From the NCBI GenBank assembly GCA_023666265.1, contig JAMPCH010000002.1, forward strand, positions 1 through 64,000: DNA of 64,000 nucleotides, read 5' to 3'. Below, piece by piece: positions 1-7,504 of the stretch. The stretch comes from Roseburia sp. (GTDB taxonomy: Bacteria; Bacillota; Clostridia; Oscillospirales; Ruminococcaceae). The translations under genes were made by a program, and so were the position numbers. Under the pieces are notes generated by a model. The model saw only the letters and a list, made by a program, of their open reading frames with translations, had not been told where the DNA came from and did no database searches. How positions within the stretch are numbered: the stretch's first letter is position 1; the number at the start of each line of letters is the position of its first letter.

Positions 1-1110
1 TTTCTGTTTTGTTGATTTAGCACAATTGGATTTATTTTTCAAACAAGACCTAGTACACCCTTCAAAAGCATTTGTTGAAATAGACGTTACACTATCGGGA
101 ATTTTTACCGTTTTTAAATTACTGCAATTTTTAAAGGCTTCATTTCCTATTGAAATAACACCATCCATGATTGTAACGCTGGTAAGTCCCGTACAATCTT
201 TGAATGCTTTTTCATAAATTAAAGCTCCGTTTCCTCTGAGTGTAATACTGGTTAGACTTTGACAACCAGAAAAAGCGGAAGGACCGATCATTGTAATTGT
301 ATCGGGAAATGTCACACTTTTTAAATTTGCACAACTTGCGAATCCGAACGATTTAATTTTTGTAGCGCCGTCCGGAATCACAAGCTTTTTCAACGAGGAT
401 TTATAAACCGAAAAGGCATCTTGACCAAAATCGCCGTAATCACCGCCTATCGGTGATTTTAAATATTCAATCGTGTGCGCGGTTTTATTATCTAAGGCTA
501 TACTCATTGTAGTTACAGGCAGAATCAAATTTTTAAAATTATATTGCCGATCATATAATTTTACAATTGTTACGGGAAATCCTCGAATTTCGTTCGGAAT
601 ATATAAAGTGTCGCTATTCCCGGTATAGCCGGTAATAGTTACGCCATTACCATTATATTCATATATCAATTCCGAAACGGGAGTTACTGTAAATTCTTCT
701 TCGTCATTAACCCCCGCTTTAACCGTGATCACTTCCGAATACGCACTTGTCCCCGCTGAGTTTTTTGCCGCAACTTTAAAACAGTACTCTTTCCCCGCTT
801 TTAAACCTGTAAATGTTTTGGACGTTTTTTTCGTTGTCTTCTTTTTCCAAGTTTTTCCGCCGTCGGTCGAGTATTTCACAATATAAGACGTAGCGCCCTG
901 TGACGCTGTCCACTTCAATTTGACCGAAGTTTCTTCCGCTTCACTAGTGATGTTCTTGACTTTTCCCGGTTTTGATTTCGTTGCTTCGGTCGAAATACTG
1001 ATAATCTTTGTATCAAGATCATCTTTTTCTTCTGCCGAAGATGAAAATCCCCAACTTGTAAGCATCACCCCCGCCAGCAGTCCCGCCGCCAGCCTTTTCC
1101 AAAGTTTCAT
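1..1110 (-). CDS. BspA-like leucine-rich-repeat surface protein with fibronectin III domain (partial, 3' end outside window)
   Basis: The frame is open from an ATG at 1110 to the window edge, giving 370 codons without a stop. The start MKLWKRLAAGLLAGVML is a signal peptide. Residues about 45-130 form a fibronectin type III domain (VKLKWTASQGATSYIV, then FTGLKAGKEYCFKVAAKNSAG). From about residue 215 there are BspA-type leucine-rich repeats of about 23 residues (for example FASCANLKSVTFPDTITMIG, FKDCTGLTSVTIMDGVISIG). Such proteins are exported and usually act in adhesion or host contact; that role is inferred from the family. The DNA is clearly more AT-rich than the housekeeping genes nearby, as is common for surface proteins. 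It stands alone behind a structured leader and its own promoter. Anchor type is unknown because the C-terminus is missing. Confidence 0.9.
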   Translation of the reverse strand, partial: MKLWKRLAAGLLAGVMLTSWGFSSSAEEKDDLDTKIISISTEATKSKPGKVKNITSEAEETSVKLKWTASQGATSYIVKYSTDGGKTWKKKTTKKTSKTFTGLKAGKEYCFKVAAKNSAGTSAYSEVITVKAGVNDEEEFTVTPVSELIYEYNGNGVTITGYTGNSDTLYIPNEIRGFPVTIVKLYDRQYNFKNLILPVTTMSIALDNKTAHTIEYLKSPIGGDYGDFGQDAFSVYKSSLKKLVIPDGATKIKSFGFASCANLKSVTFPDTITMIGPSAFSGCQSLTSITLRGNGALIYEKAFKDCTGLTSVTIMDGVISIGNEAFKNCSNLKTVKIPDSVTSISTNAFEGCTRSCLKNKSNCAKSTKQK

Positions 1111-1149
1111 ATTTGACCGTCCTTTCTCTCGGGAAAAACGATCTTTCCC

Positions 1150-1191
1150 GAAAATAAAAAATGTGTGTGCAATCGGGGGATTGCACACACA
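1150..1191 (-). terminator. Intrinsic terminator hairpin inside the leader of the BspA-like gene
   Basis: Read on the minus strand, a perfect stem of at least 12 bp (1163-1174 with 1179-1190, loop CCCC) is followed by ATTTTTTATTTT. It lies between the promoter at 1330-1358 and the start codon at 1110, so it can only act as a premature terminator of that gene's transcript. Confidence 0.85.
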
Positions 1192-1323
1192 TATATAAAG
1201 GCATGCAGAACTCCGAATTGCTACCACACAATCTTCACATATAACCACAGATATGCCAAAGAAGAGCCTACACCTTTATCCTAGTGTAGACATACCTGTG
1301 GTTTTTATTCGATTGTGTGGTAT
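1192..1323 (-). ncRNA. Riboswitch-like structured 5' leader, class not recognised
   Basis: The predicted transcript starts near 1323 and at once forms a stacked stem. P1 pairs 1311-1322 with 1222-1233 (12 bp, perfect). P2 pairs 1291-1302 with 1244-1255 (12 bp with one G-U). P3 pairs 1284-1289 with 1268-1273 (6 bp). Purine-rich loops lie between them, and a single-stranded stretch (1192-1221) leads into the terminator at 1150-1191. A promoter, compact aptamer-like fold, terminator and gene in that order is the usual riboswitch layout. I compared it by eye with SAM, TPP, lysine, glycine, c-di-GMP-I/II, purine, THF and fluoride consensus features and did not recognise a match. Confidence 0.6.
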
Positions 1324-1329
1324 GTTCTT

Positions 1330-1358
1330 ATCTTATCATAAACGGAAAAGAATGTCAA
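1330..1358 (-). promoter_or_regulatory. Sigma-A promoter of the BspA-like gene
   Basis: Minus strand -35 TTGACA (1353-1358), 17 bp spacer, -10 TAAGAT (1330-1335). Transcription would begin near 1323, at the first base of the P1 stem of the leader. Confidence 0.8.
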
Positions 1359-1447
1359 TCCCTTTCGCGAAAAAAAACGAAAAATATCCGAATATCGCTT
1401 TCCCCGAATAAGATCGGATCGGGCGAATAGATCGCCTTCCCAAAAAA

Positions 1448-1499
1448 AAAAACATAAAAAACCGACCCCACCGAGAAACACTCCCGGCGGGGTCGCGGT
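1448..1499 (-). terminator. Terminator of the polyamine operon
   Basis: Just after the stop of the last operon gene the minus strand has a GC-rich hairpin (CCGCGACCCCGCC pairing with GGTGGGGTCGG) followed by TTTTTTATGTTTTTTTT. It closes the five-gene operon that begins with speD. Confidence 0.85.
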
Positions 1500-1517
1500 A
1501 TTTTTACAATAACAGAA

Positions 1518-2657
1518 CTAAAGCCTCCCCTTAAAATCCTCGTACCCGAAGGTCTTTAAAACCTCGACCCGACCGTCCGCGCGGAGGGCGGCGATCGCGG
1601 GGAGGGGCATCCCGTTAAAGGTGTTGTTTTTTACCATGGAATAGATCGCCATATCCTTAAAAACGAGGCGGTCGCCGACCGCGAGCGGCTCGTCGAAGCT
1701 GTATTCGCCGATCACGTCGCCGGCGAGACAGGTCTGAGACCCGAGGCGATAGGTGTACGGCTTTTCGCCCGGCTCGCCGCCGTTTAAGAGGGGCGGGCGG
1801 TACGGCATCTCCAGCACGTCGGGCATATGACAGGCGGCGGAGGTATCGAGGATCGCGATCGGTCGGTCGTTCTCCGTGAGGTCGAGGACGGTCGTCACGA
1901 GATAGCCCGCGTCGAGCGCGACCGCCTCGCCCGGCTCGAGATAGACCGTTAGCCCGTATTTCTCCCTCATTCGGCGGATACACCGCTCTAAGCGGGGAAT
2001 GTCGTAATCGCCGCGGGTGACATGATGTCCGCCGCCGAAATTGATCCACTTCATTTTTGTTAGCCACTCGCCGAATTTTTCCTCAACCGCCGCGAGCGTT
2101 TCCTCAAGCGCGTCCGAATTTTGCTCACAGAGCGTGTGAAAGTGAAAGCCGCTCACGCCGCCTAACTTATCGGGCTGAAAGTTCCTCCGCGTGATCCCGA
2201 GCCGCGAGCGCGGGGAACAGGGGTCGTATAGCTCATGCCCCTCTTGGGTCGAGTACTCGGGGTTGAGCCTAAGCCCGATCTCTACTCCCGCGCTTCGCGC
2301 TCGCTCGCGGTATCTCTCGAGCTGGGAGAAGGAGTTAAAGACGATATGATCCGAATAGCGTAAGATCTCGTCGATCTCGCCCTCGCGAAAGGCGGCGGAG
2401 AAGGTGTGGTTCTCCTTCCTCATTTCCTCGTGACCGAGCCGCGCCTCATATAGCCCGCTCGACGCCGTCCCGCTTAAATACCGCCCGATCAGCGGGTAAA
2501 ACGGATACGCCGAAAAAGCCTTTTGCGCCAAGAGGATATGACAGCCCATCCGCCGCTCGACGCCCTGTAAAATTTCGAGATTTCGGATCAGCTTTTTTTC
2601 GTCAATGACGTAAGCGGGGGTCTCGAGCTCGCCGACCCAAGTTATCGCTTCCTTCAT
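1518..2657 (-). CDS. nspC: Carboxynorspermidine/carboxyspermidine decarboxylase (CASDC)
   Basis: PLP enzyme of the alanine-racemase fold that decarboxylates carboxynorspermidine or carboxyspermidine to the polyamine. The 379-residue product has the expected length. PAYVIDEKKL near the N-terminus and HILLAQKAF (the lysine that should hold PLP) are typical. The motif GFHFHTLCEQ and the C-terminal CLAGDVIGEY block, with its catalytic cysteine, are also present. The ATG at 2657 is chosen over a longer frame because it overlaps the stop of the previous gene by one base (TGATG) and has GGTGG upstream. It is the last gene of the polyamine operon and directly follows its partner dehydrogenase, which strengthens the call. 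Whether the product is spermidine or norspermidine cannot be told from sequence. Confidence 0.93.
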   Translation of the reverse strand: MKEAITWVGELETPAYVIDEKKLIRNLEILQGVERRMGCHILLAQKAFSAYPFYPLIGRYLSGTASSGLYEARLGHEEMRKENHTFSAAFREGEIDEILRYSDHIVFNSFSQLERYRERARSAGVEIGLRLNPEYSTQEGHELYDPCSPRSRLGITRRNFQPDKLGGVSGFHFHTLCEQNSDALEETLAAVEEKFGEWLTKMKWINFGGGHHVTRGDYDIPRLERCIRRMREKYGLTVYLEPGEAVALDAGYLVTTVLDLTENDRPIAILDTSAACHMPDVLEMPYRPPLLNGGEPGEKPYTYRLGSQTCLAGDVIGEYSFDEPLAVGDRLVFKDMAIYSMVKNNTFNGMPLPAIAALRADGRVEVLKTFGYEDFKGRL

Positions 2658-3859
2658 CAATCCACCAAAACGGGGTCGCGATCCTCCTCCCAAGGAAGCC
2701 CCCATTTATTCAGCGCGTCCATAAAGGGATCGGGATCAAATTCCTCGATATTATAAACGCCCGCCTTGTTCCATTGCTTCGTCATAATCAGCATCGCGCC
2801 GATCATCGCGGGAACGCCCGTCGTATAAGAGATCGCCTGAGAGCCGACCTCTCTGTAACATTCTTGGTGGTCGCAGATATTATAGAGATAATAGTTTTTA
2901 TCCTTCCCGTCCTTCTTCCCGCGGAAGATACAGCCGATGTTGGTCTTTCCGACGGTACGCGAACCGAGCGAGGCGGGGTCGGGGAGGACAGCCTTTAAAA
3001 ATTGAAGGGGTACGATCTCGCGACCCTCGTAGAGGATCGGCTTGATCGAGGTCATACCGACGTTTTCGAGGCATTTCAGGTGAGTGAGATAGCTCTGACC
3101 GAAGGTCATAAAAAAGCGGATCCGCTTGATCCCCTTGATGTTGAGCGCGAGAGACTCGAGCTCCTCGTGGTGGAGGAGGTACATATCCTTTTCGCCGACG
3201 CCCTTAAAGTTATAGACGCGCTTGATCTCCATCGGCTCGGTCTCGATCCACCTCCCGTCCTCGATATAGCTCCCCTTCGCCGAGACCTCGCGGATATTGA
3301 TCTCGGGGTTAAAATTCGTCGCGAAGGGATAACCGTGGTCGCCGCCGTTACAGTCGAGGATATCGATATAGTTGATCTCGTCAAATTCGTGCTTCATCGC
3401 GTAGGCGGAAAAAACGCCCGTCACCCCGGGGTCAAAGCCGCTCCCGAGGAGCGCCGTGATCCCCGCCTTTTCAAAGCGTTCGCGGTACGCCCACTGCCAC
3501 TTATACTCAAATTTCGCGGTATCGGGCGGCTCATAGTTCGCCGTATCGACGTAGCTCGTCTTGGTTTTAAGACAGGCGTCCATGATCGCGAGATCCTGAT
3601 AGGGGAGGGCTAAATTGAGTACCACGTCGGGGCGATAGCGCTCAATGAGCGCCGCGACCTCGTCCGCGTTGTCCGCGTCGACCCGCGCGGTCTCGATAAC
3701 GGTCTTTGTCGTCGGTTGGAGCTTTTCCTTGAGCCTGTCGCATTTTTTCTTCGTGCGGCTCGCGATCATGATCCCCTCAAAGACCTCGCTGTTTTGACAG
3801 CACTTGTGAATGGCGACGGAGGCGACCCCGCCACAGCCGATGATCATACACTTTCCCAT
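2657..3859 (-). CDS. Carboxynorspermidine/carboxyspermidine synthase (saccharopine dehydrogenase family)
   Basis: NAD(P)H-dependent enzyme that condenses aspartate semialdehyde with a diamine to give the carboxylated polyamine that the next gene decarboxylates. The product is 400 residues. It opens with a Rossmann dinucleotide site (MGKCMIIGCGGVASVA), then has the family features LLGSGFDPGVTGVF and DCNGGDHGYPFATNFNPEIN. The start at 3859 is preceded by AAGGAAAGGA; a longer frame to 4033 would overlap speE deeply and looks non-coding. Saccharopine dehydrogenase of lysine metabolism is the main alternative, but the CASDC partner next to it and the polyamine genes upstream argue against it. The substrate may be putrescine, diaminopropane or agmatine. 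Confidence 0.9.
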   Translation of the reverse strand: MGKCMIIGCGGVASVAIHKCCQNSEVFEGIMIASRTKKKCDRLKEKLQPTTKTVIETARVDADNADEVAALIERYRPDVVLNLALPYQDLAIMDACLKTKTSYVDTANYEPPDTAKFEYKWQWAYRERFEKAGITALLGSGFDPGVTGVFSAYAMKHEFDEINYIDILDCNGGDHGYPFATNFNPEINIREVSAKGSYIEDGRWIETEPMEIKRVYNFKGVGEKDMYLLHHEELESLALNIKGIKRIRFFMTFGQSYLTHLKCLENVGMTSIKPILYEGREIVPLQFLKAVLPDPASLGSRTVGKTNIGCIFRGKKDGKDKNYYLYNICDHQECYREVGSQAISYTTGVPAMIGAMLIMTKQWNKAGVYNIEEFDPDPFMDALNKWGLPWEEDRDPVLVD

Positions 3860-3875
3860 TTTATTTTTCCTTTCC

Positions 3876-3914
3876 TTTTTGTGAAGGAGTGCCGCGCGGC
3901 ACACCTTCACAAAA
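3876..3914. repeat. Short palindromic repeat between speE and the CASDH gene
   Basis: GTGAAGGAGTGCCGC faces GCGGCACACCTTCAC (14 of 15 positions pair) with flanking T and A runs, so it could form a strong hairpin in the operon mRNA. Similar arms, GAAGG...GCCG facing CGGC...CCTTC, occur at 35832-35870, 40890-40932 and 47978-48017, each just upstream of a gene. Confidence 0.65.
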
Positions 3915-3921
3915 TAAAAAA

Positions 3922-4791
3922 TCAATCCTCTTCGACGTCCTTTAAAAGCGCCTCCACGTAGTTCGGGAGCGCGAACGCGCCGACGTGAAGCTCGGTATTG
4001 TAATACTTTGTATCCAGCCCGCGTAAGTTCCATTTCGCGGCGGAGAAATCCCGCGTCGGGTGATATTTCTTCGAGGCAAAGCCGAAGAGCCAGTGTCCCG
4101 AGGGATAGGTCGGGATATGCGCCTGATAGACCTTACTGATCGGGAAGCTCTCGACGATCCGCTTATGGGCGCGCTGCATCGCGGCGGCGTCCTCGGTATA
4201 AAACGGACTCTCGTGTTGATTGACCATGATCCCGTCCTCTTTTAAGGCTCGATAACAGCTCCCGTAAAATTCCTTTGTAAAAAGCCCCTCGCCCGGACCG
4301 AAGGGATCGGTCGAGTCGACGATGATGATGTCATATTTATTCTCACATCGGCGGATATATTTTACGCCGTCCTCGATAAAGATATGAACGCGCGGGTCGT
4401 CAAAGCGACAAGCCGTCACGGGGAGGTATTTCCGACAGACCTCGATCACGAGCTCGTCGATCTCGACGAGGTCGATATGCTCGATCTCGGGATAGCGCGT
4501 CAGCTCGCGGACGACCCCGCCGTCCCCCGCCCCGATCACGAGGACGCGGCGCGGGTCGGGGTGTACCGCCGCAGGGACGTGGGTGATCATCTCGTGATAG
4601 ATAAACTCATCCTTCTCGGTCAGCATCATATACCCCTCGAGCGTTAAAAACCGCCCGAATTCCTTTGAGTCGAATACGTCGATCCGCTGAAACTCGCTCT
4701 GACCCGAATAAAGCTGGCGGTCGACCTTGATCGAGAACTGAACGAACGGCGTATGCCGCTCGGTGAACCAAAGCTCCATAAGCTTAACCAT
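3922..4791 (-). CDS. speE: Spermidine synthase (polyamine aminopropyltransferase)
   Basis: Transfers the aminopropyl group of decarboxylated AdoMet to putrescine or a similar acceptor. The 289-residue product aligns along its length with Bacillus SpeE from memory: ELWFTERHT at the start, TEKDEFIYHEMITHVP, the nucleotide loop VLVIGAGDGGVVRE, the acidic VEIDELVIE, and the catalytic VDSTDPFGPGEGLFTKEFY. IPTYPSGHWLF near the C-terminus is also typical. The ATG at 4791 overlaps the upstream stop by 8 bases; an ATG at 4779 matches the Bacillus start equally well. It works with SpeD, encoded two genes upstream. The acceptor could be agmatine instead of putrescine. Confidence 0.95.
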   Translation of the reverse strand: MVKLMELWFTERHTPFVQFSIKVDRQLYSGQSEFQRIDVFDSKEFGRFLTLEGYMMLTEKDEFIYHEMITHVPAAVHPDPRRVLVIGAGDGGVVRELTRYPEIEHIDLVEIDELVIEVCRKYLPVTACRFDDPRVHIFIEDGVKYIRRCENKYDIIIVDSTDPFGPGEGLFTKEFYGSCYRALKEDGIMVNQHESPFYTEDAAAMQRAHKRIVESFPISKVYQAHIPTYPSGHWLFGFASKKYHPTRDFSAAKWNLRGLDTKYYNTELHVGAFALPNYVEALLKDVEED

Positions 4792-6247
4792 CCTTTCCCT
4801 TCTCCGCGATCACGTTCAGACGCTCGAGCGCTAAGTCCTCCGTCCCCGTCATGGAACAGCCCTTTTCCTTCGCGTAGCGGATATAGTCGATAATATCGCG
4901 GGTGATGAGCTCGCCCGGCGCGAGGATCGGTATCCCCGGCGGATAACACATCACAAATTCCGTACAGACGCGCCCGACCGCGTCCTCGAGCGGAAGCGAC
5001 TTTTTCGGCGAATAAAACGCCGTTCGCGGCGTTTCGGCGACGACGGGGTTGAGATATTCCTGAGAGAGAAGCCCCGCCTGTTCCCTCCCATAGCGGCGGC
5101 GAATTTCCGAAAGGGCGTTGATGAGCCGCTCGATGTCCTGCTTCCGATCGCCGACCGAGAGATAGGCGAGGATATTCCCGAGGTCGCCAAACTCGATCTG
5201 GATATCGTATTCGTCGCGGAGAAGGTCATAGACCTCGATCCCCGCCAGCCCGACGGAGAGGGTATGGATCGAGAGCTTTGACACGTCGAAGTCGTAGACG
5301 CTCCCCCCATTGATCAGCTCGCGGGAGAAGGCGTAATACCCCCCGATCTCGTTGATCTCATACCGCGCGTACTTCGCCATTCTGACCGTTTCATCAAAAA
5401 TTTCGCGCCCGTGGAGCGCGAGGCGCTTTCGTGAGAGGTCGAGGCTCGTTAAAAGGAGGTAAGAGGCGCTCGTCGTCTGGGTGAGGTTGATGACCTGACG
5501 CATATAGTCGGCGTTGACGCTTTTTCCCATTAAAAGGAAGGAGCTTTGGGTGAGGCTACCGCCCGATTTATGCATACTTACGCTCGCGAGATCCGCGCCG
5601 CAGGACATCGCCGAGGCGGGGAAGCCGTCGCCGAAATAAAAATGCGTCCCGTGCGCCTCGTCCGCGAGGACGAGCATACCGTGGCGGTGGGCGATCTCGG
5701 TGATCCGCTTTAGGTCGGAGCATACGCCGTAATAGGTCGGGTTATTGACGAGGACCGCCTTCGCGTCGGGGTTCTCGAGGATCGCTTTTTCGACCCGATC
5801 CGCCGACATACCGAGCGCGATCCCGAGCTCGCGGTTTACGTCGGGGTCGACATAGACCGGGACGGCGCCGCTTAAAATAAGCGAGTTGATCGCGCTCCGG
5901 TGGACGTTACGCGGGAGAATGATCTTATCCCCGTTTTTACAGGCGTAAAGGATCATCGCCTGTACCGCCGAGGTCGTCCCCCCGACCATAAAAAACGTGT
6001 GCGCCGCGCCGAAGGCTTCCGCCGCGAGCGCCTCCGCGTCGCGGATCACGGAAACGGGGTGACATAGGTTATCGAGCGGCTTCATCGAGTTTACGTCGAC
6101 GCTCATACAGCTCTCGCCGAGGAACTCGGTCAGCTCGCGATTTCCCCGCCCGCGCTTATGCCCGGGGACGTCAAAGGGGACGATCCGCGCGCGGCGAAAG
6201 CGCTCCATCGCCTCATAGATCGGGGCGTTTTCTTGGGTATATTTCAT
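4784..6247 (-). CDS. speA: Arginine/lysine/ornithine decarboxylase, Orn/Lys/Arg family, fold I
   Basis: PLP decarboxylase that supplies the diamine (or agmatine) for the pathway. The product is 487 residues, like Bacillus SpeA (about 490). Motifs: VPFDVPGHKRGRGN near the N-terminus, FFMVGGTTSAVQAM, VLVNNPTYYGVC, LADEAHGTHFYFG, and SMHKSGGSLTQ with the PLP lysine. The ATG at 6247 overlaps the speD stop by one base (TGATG). Substrate cannot be fixed from sequence: arginine would need agmatinase or agmatine deiminase, and neither is in this operon, while ornithine or lysine would give the diamine directly. The symbol reflects family similarity only. Confidence 0.88.
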   Translation of the reverse strand: MKYTQENAPIYEAMERFRRARIVPFDVPGHKRGRGNRELTEFLGESCMSVDVNSMKPLDNLCHPVSVIRDAEALAAEAFGAAHTFFMVGGTTSAVQAMILYACKNGDKIILPRNVHRSAINSLILSGAVPVYVDPDVNRELGIALGMSADRVEKAILENPDAKAVLVNNPTYYGVCSDLKRITEIAHRHGMLVLADEAHGTHFYFGDGFPASAMSCGADLASVSMHKSGGSLTQSSFLLMGKSVNADYMRQVINLTQTTSASYLLLTSLDLSRKRLALHGREIFDETVRMAKYARYEINEIGGYYAFSRELINGGSVYDFDVSKLSIHTLSVGLAGIEVYDLLRDEYDIQIEFGDLGNILAYLSVGDRKQDIERLINALSEIRRRYGREQAGLLSQEYLNPVVAETPRTAFYSPKKSLPLEDAVGRVCTEFVMCYPPGIPILAPGELITRDIIDYIRYAKEKGCSMTGTEDLALERLNVIAEKGKDG

Positions 6248-7008
6248 CAATAGACGTTCCTCCCGCTAAAGATCTCGATCATTTCGCGGCGGAGCGCGTC
6301 GGTGATCGAGAGCCGTACCTTCGGCGGAAGCTCGTCGACGTCCGCGTTAAAAAGGTAATTTTGTAGGTTCAGCTCTTTAATGAGCATTTTTGTGTGGAAC
6401 ATATTCGCCTGATAAACGTTGATGTCGACCGCGTCATAGCGCTCGAGGATCGAGTCGGCGATGTATTCCTGGATAGACGAGATATGGTGATCGATAAAGA
6501 GCTTTTTCCCCTCGATATTCCGCGTAAAGCCGCGGACGCGGTAATCCATCGTGATAATGTCGGAATCAAAGCTACCGATAAGGTAATCGAGCGCGGTAAG
6601 GGGCGTGATCTTACCGCAGGTCGCCACGTCGATGTCGACGCGAAAGGTCGCGATACTGTTATCGGGGTGAAACTCGGGGTAGGTATGGACGGTGACGTGG
6701 CTTTTATCGAGGTGCGCCGCCGACGCGCCCGACTTTAGCGGGATCATCGTCTCGTCCGAGATGAGGAAGGTCGCGGACGCGCCTTGGGGGTCATAGTCCT
6801 GATGCGATACGCTCAAGACCTTAGCGCCGATCATCTCGGTGAGGTGGGTCATAATGTCGGTGATCCGACTGCTGTTATACTGTTCGTCGATATAGTCGAT
6901 ATAATTTTTTTGTTCCTTCGGCGTTTTGGCGTAACAGACGTCATAGATATTGAAGCTGAGCGATTTTGTGAGGTTGTTGAAGCCGTAAAGCTTTAATTTA
7001 TTTTCCAT
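6247..7008 (-). CDS. speD: S-adenosylmethionine decarboxylase proenzyme
   Basis: Pyruvoyl enzyme that decarboxylates AdoMet to the aminopropyl donor. The 253-residue product is of the long E. coli type. The self-cleavage site is in [12 protein letters not shown], so Ser103 should become the pyruvoyl group. [44 protein letters not shown] and [12 protein letters not shown] closely follow E. coli SpeD. It is the first gene of the operon; its mRNA leader (7009-7347) ends in a terminator hairpin 30 bases upstream of the start, so expression is probably controlled by attenuation. Confidence 0.96.
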   Translation of the reverse strand: MENKLKLYGFNNLTKSLSFNIYDVCYAKTPKEQKNYIDYIDEQYNSSRITDIMTHLTEMIGAKVLSVSHQDYDPQGASATFLISDETMIPLKSGASAAHLDKSHVTVHTYPEFHPDNSIATFRVDIDVATCGKITPLTALDYLIGSFDSDIITMDYRVRGFTRNIEGKKLFIDHHISSIQEYIADSILERYDAVDINVYQANMFHTKMLIKELNLQNYLFNADVDELPPKVRLSITDALRREMIEIFSGRNVY

Positions 7009-7037
7009 AATACCGTTACCTTTCCGCCGAGACGAGA

Positions 7038-7076
7038 TATAATAAAAAGCACGACGATGTTATCGGTCGTCGTGCT
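7038..7076 (-). terminator. Attenuator/terminator hairpin upstream of speD
   Basis: Minus strand AGCACGACGA, loop of 9, TCGTCGTGCT (perfect 10 bp stem, 7067-7076 with 7048-7057), then TTTTTATTAT. It lies between the operon promoter and speD, so read-through must be possible for the operon to be expressed. Confidence 0.85.
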
Positions 7077-7251
7077 GATCTGCGTTTTGATTGCCGGGGG
7101 GTGCAAGATTTCACAAATCAAGGGTTTCAGAGTCTATATAGCATAATACTTTTACTACTCTTATTGATATTGACCGTTTCACAAGCTGACGCGCGGAGCC
7201 TCCGCAAGGATAACAAACAAATGAAATGCTCCCGAAGCGGACGGCTTCGGA

Positions 7252-7317
7252 TCAATAGGCTGTGTAACAGCGCGGAGCGCGTATCCTTTCGCGGTACAGC
7301 TCCGAAAATGCTATCAT
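7252..7317 (-). CDS. Possible 21-residue leader peptide of the polyamine operon
   Basis: ATG at 7317 opens MIAFSELYRERIRAPRCYTA plus one more residue and stops at 7252. An 8-residue ORF (7314-7340) ends on its start by an ATGA overlap. The peptide is rich in arginine and tyrosine and its codons cover one arm of the GC-rich leader helix, as expected for ribosome-controlled attenuation. The ribosome binding site is weak (GAGGG about 16 bases upstream), so translation is unproven. Confidence 0.35.
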   Translation of the reverse strand: MIAFSELYRERIRAPRCYTAY

Positions 7318-7353
7318 GAAAGGCAAAACAAAACCCTCATTTTTATGTACCTA

Positions 7354-7382
7354 ATTTTAACATACTTCTTTCGTTTTGTCAA
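7354..7382 (-). promoter_or_regulatory. Sigma-A promoter of the polyamine operon
   Basis: Minus strand -35 TTGACA (7377-7382), 17 bp spacer, -10 TAAAAT (7354-7359). No other gene lies between it and speD. The stretch 7383-7504, up to the next gene, shows no other feature except one copy of TTGGGGAAGG at 7422-7431. Confidence 0.78.
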
Positions 7383-7504
7383 TGCTTTTGTCAAAAAAAG
7401 CGGAATTTCCTTTTTTCTTTTTTGGGGAAGGGTTCTCCCCGTCGGGTCTCGGCTCGTTCCCGTGATCCCGTTCACCTTCGCGATCCCGCGATCTAACGAG
7501 CGGA

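Larger units (their letters stand above)
7009..7347 (-). promoter_or_regulatory. Long structured 5' leader of the polyamine operon
   Basis: From a predicted start near 7347 to speD there are about 340 nt without a long gene. The leader contains hairpins at 7232-7250 and 7193-7205. A GC-rich segment near 7268-7286 can pair either with itself or with the 7191-7205 segment. A small ORF (7252-7317) lies in the first part, and a terminator (7038-7076) sits just before the speD ribosome binding site. This arrangement suggests regulated termination, perhaps by polyamine or AdoMet level; the signal is inferred, not seen. Confidence 0.6.

Noticed and set aside
3860..4033. N-terminal extension of the CASDH gene
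   Set aside because: The extra 58 residues are Arg-rich, overlap speE and run through the palindrome at 3876-3914; the ATG at 3859 has a good ribosome binding site and starts directly with the Rossmann motif.
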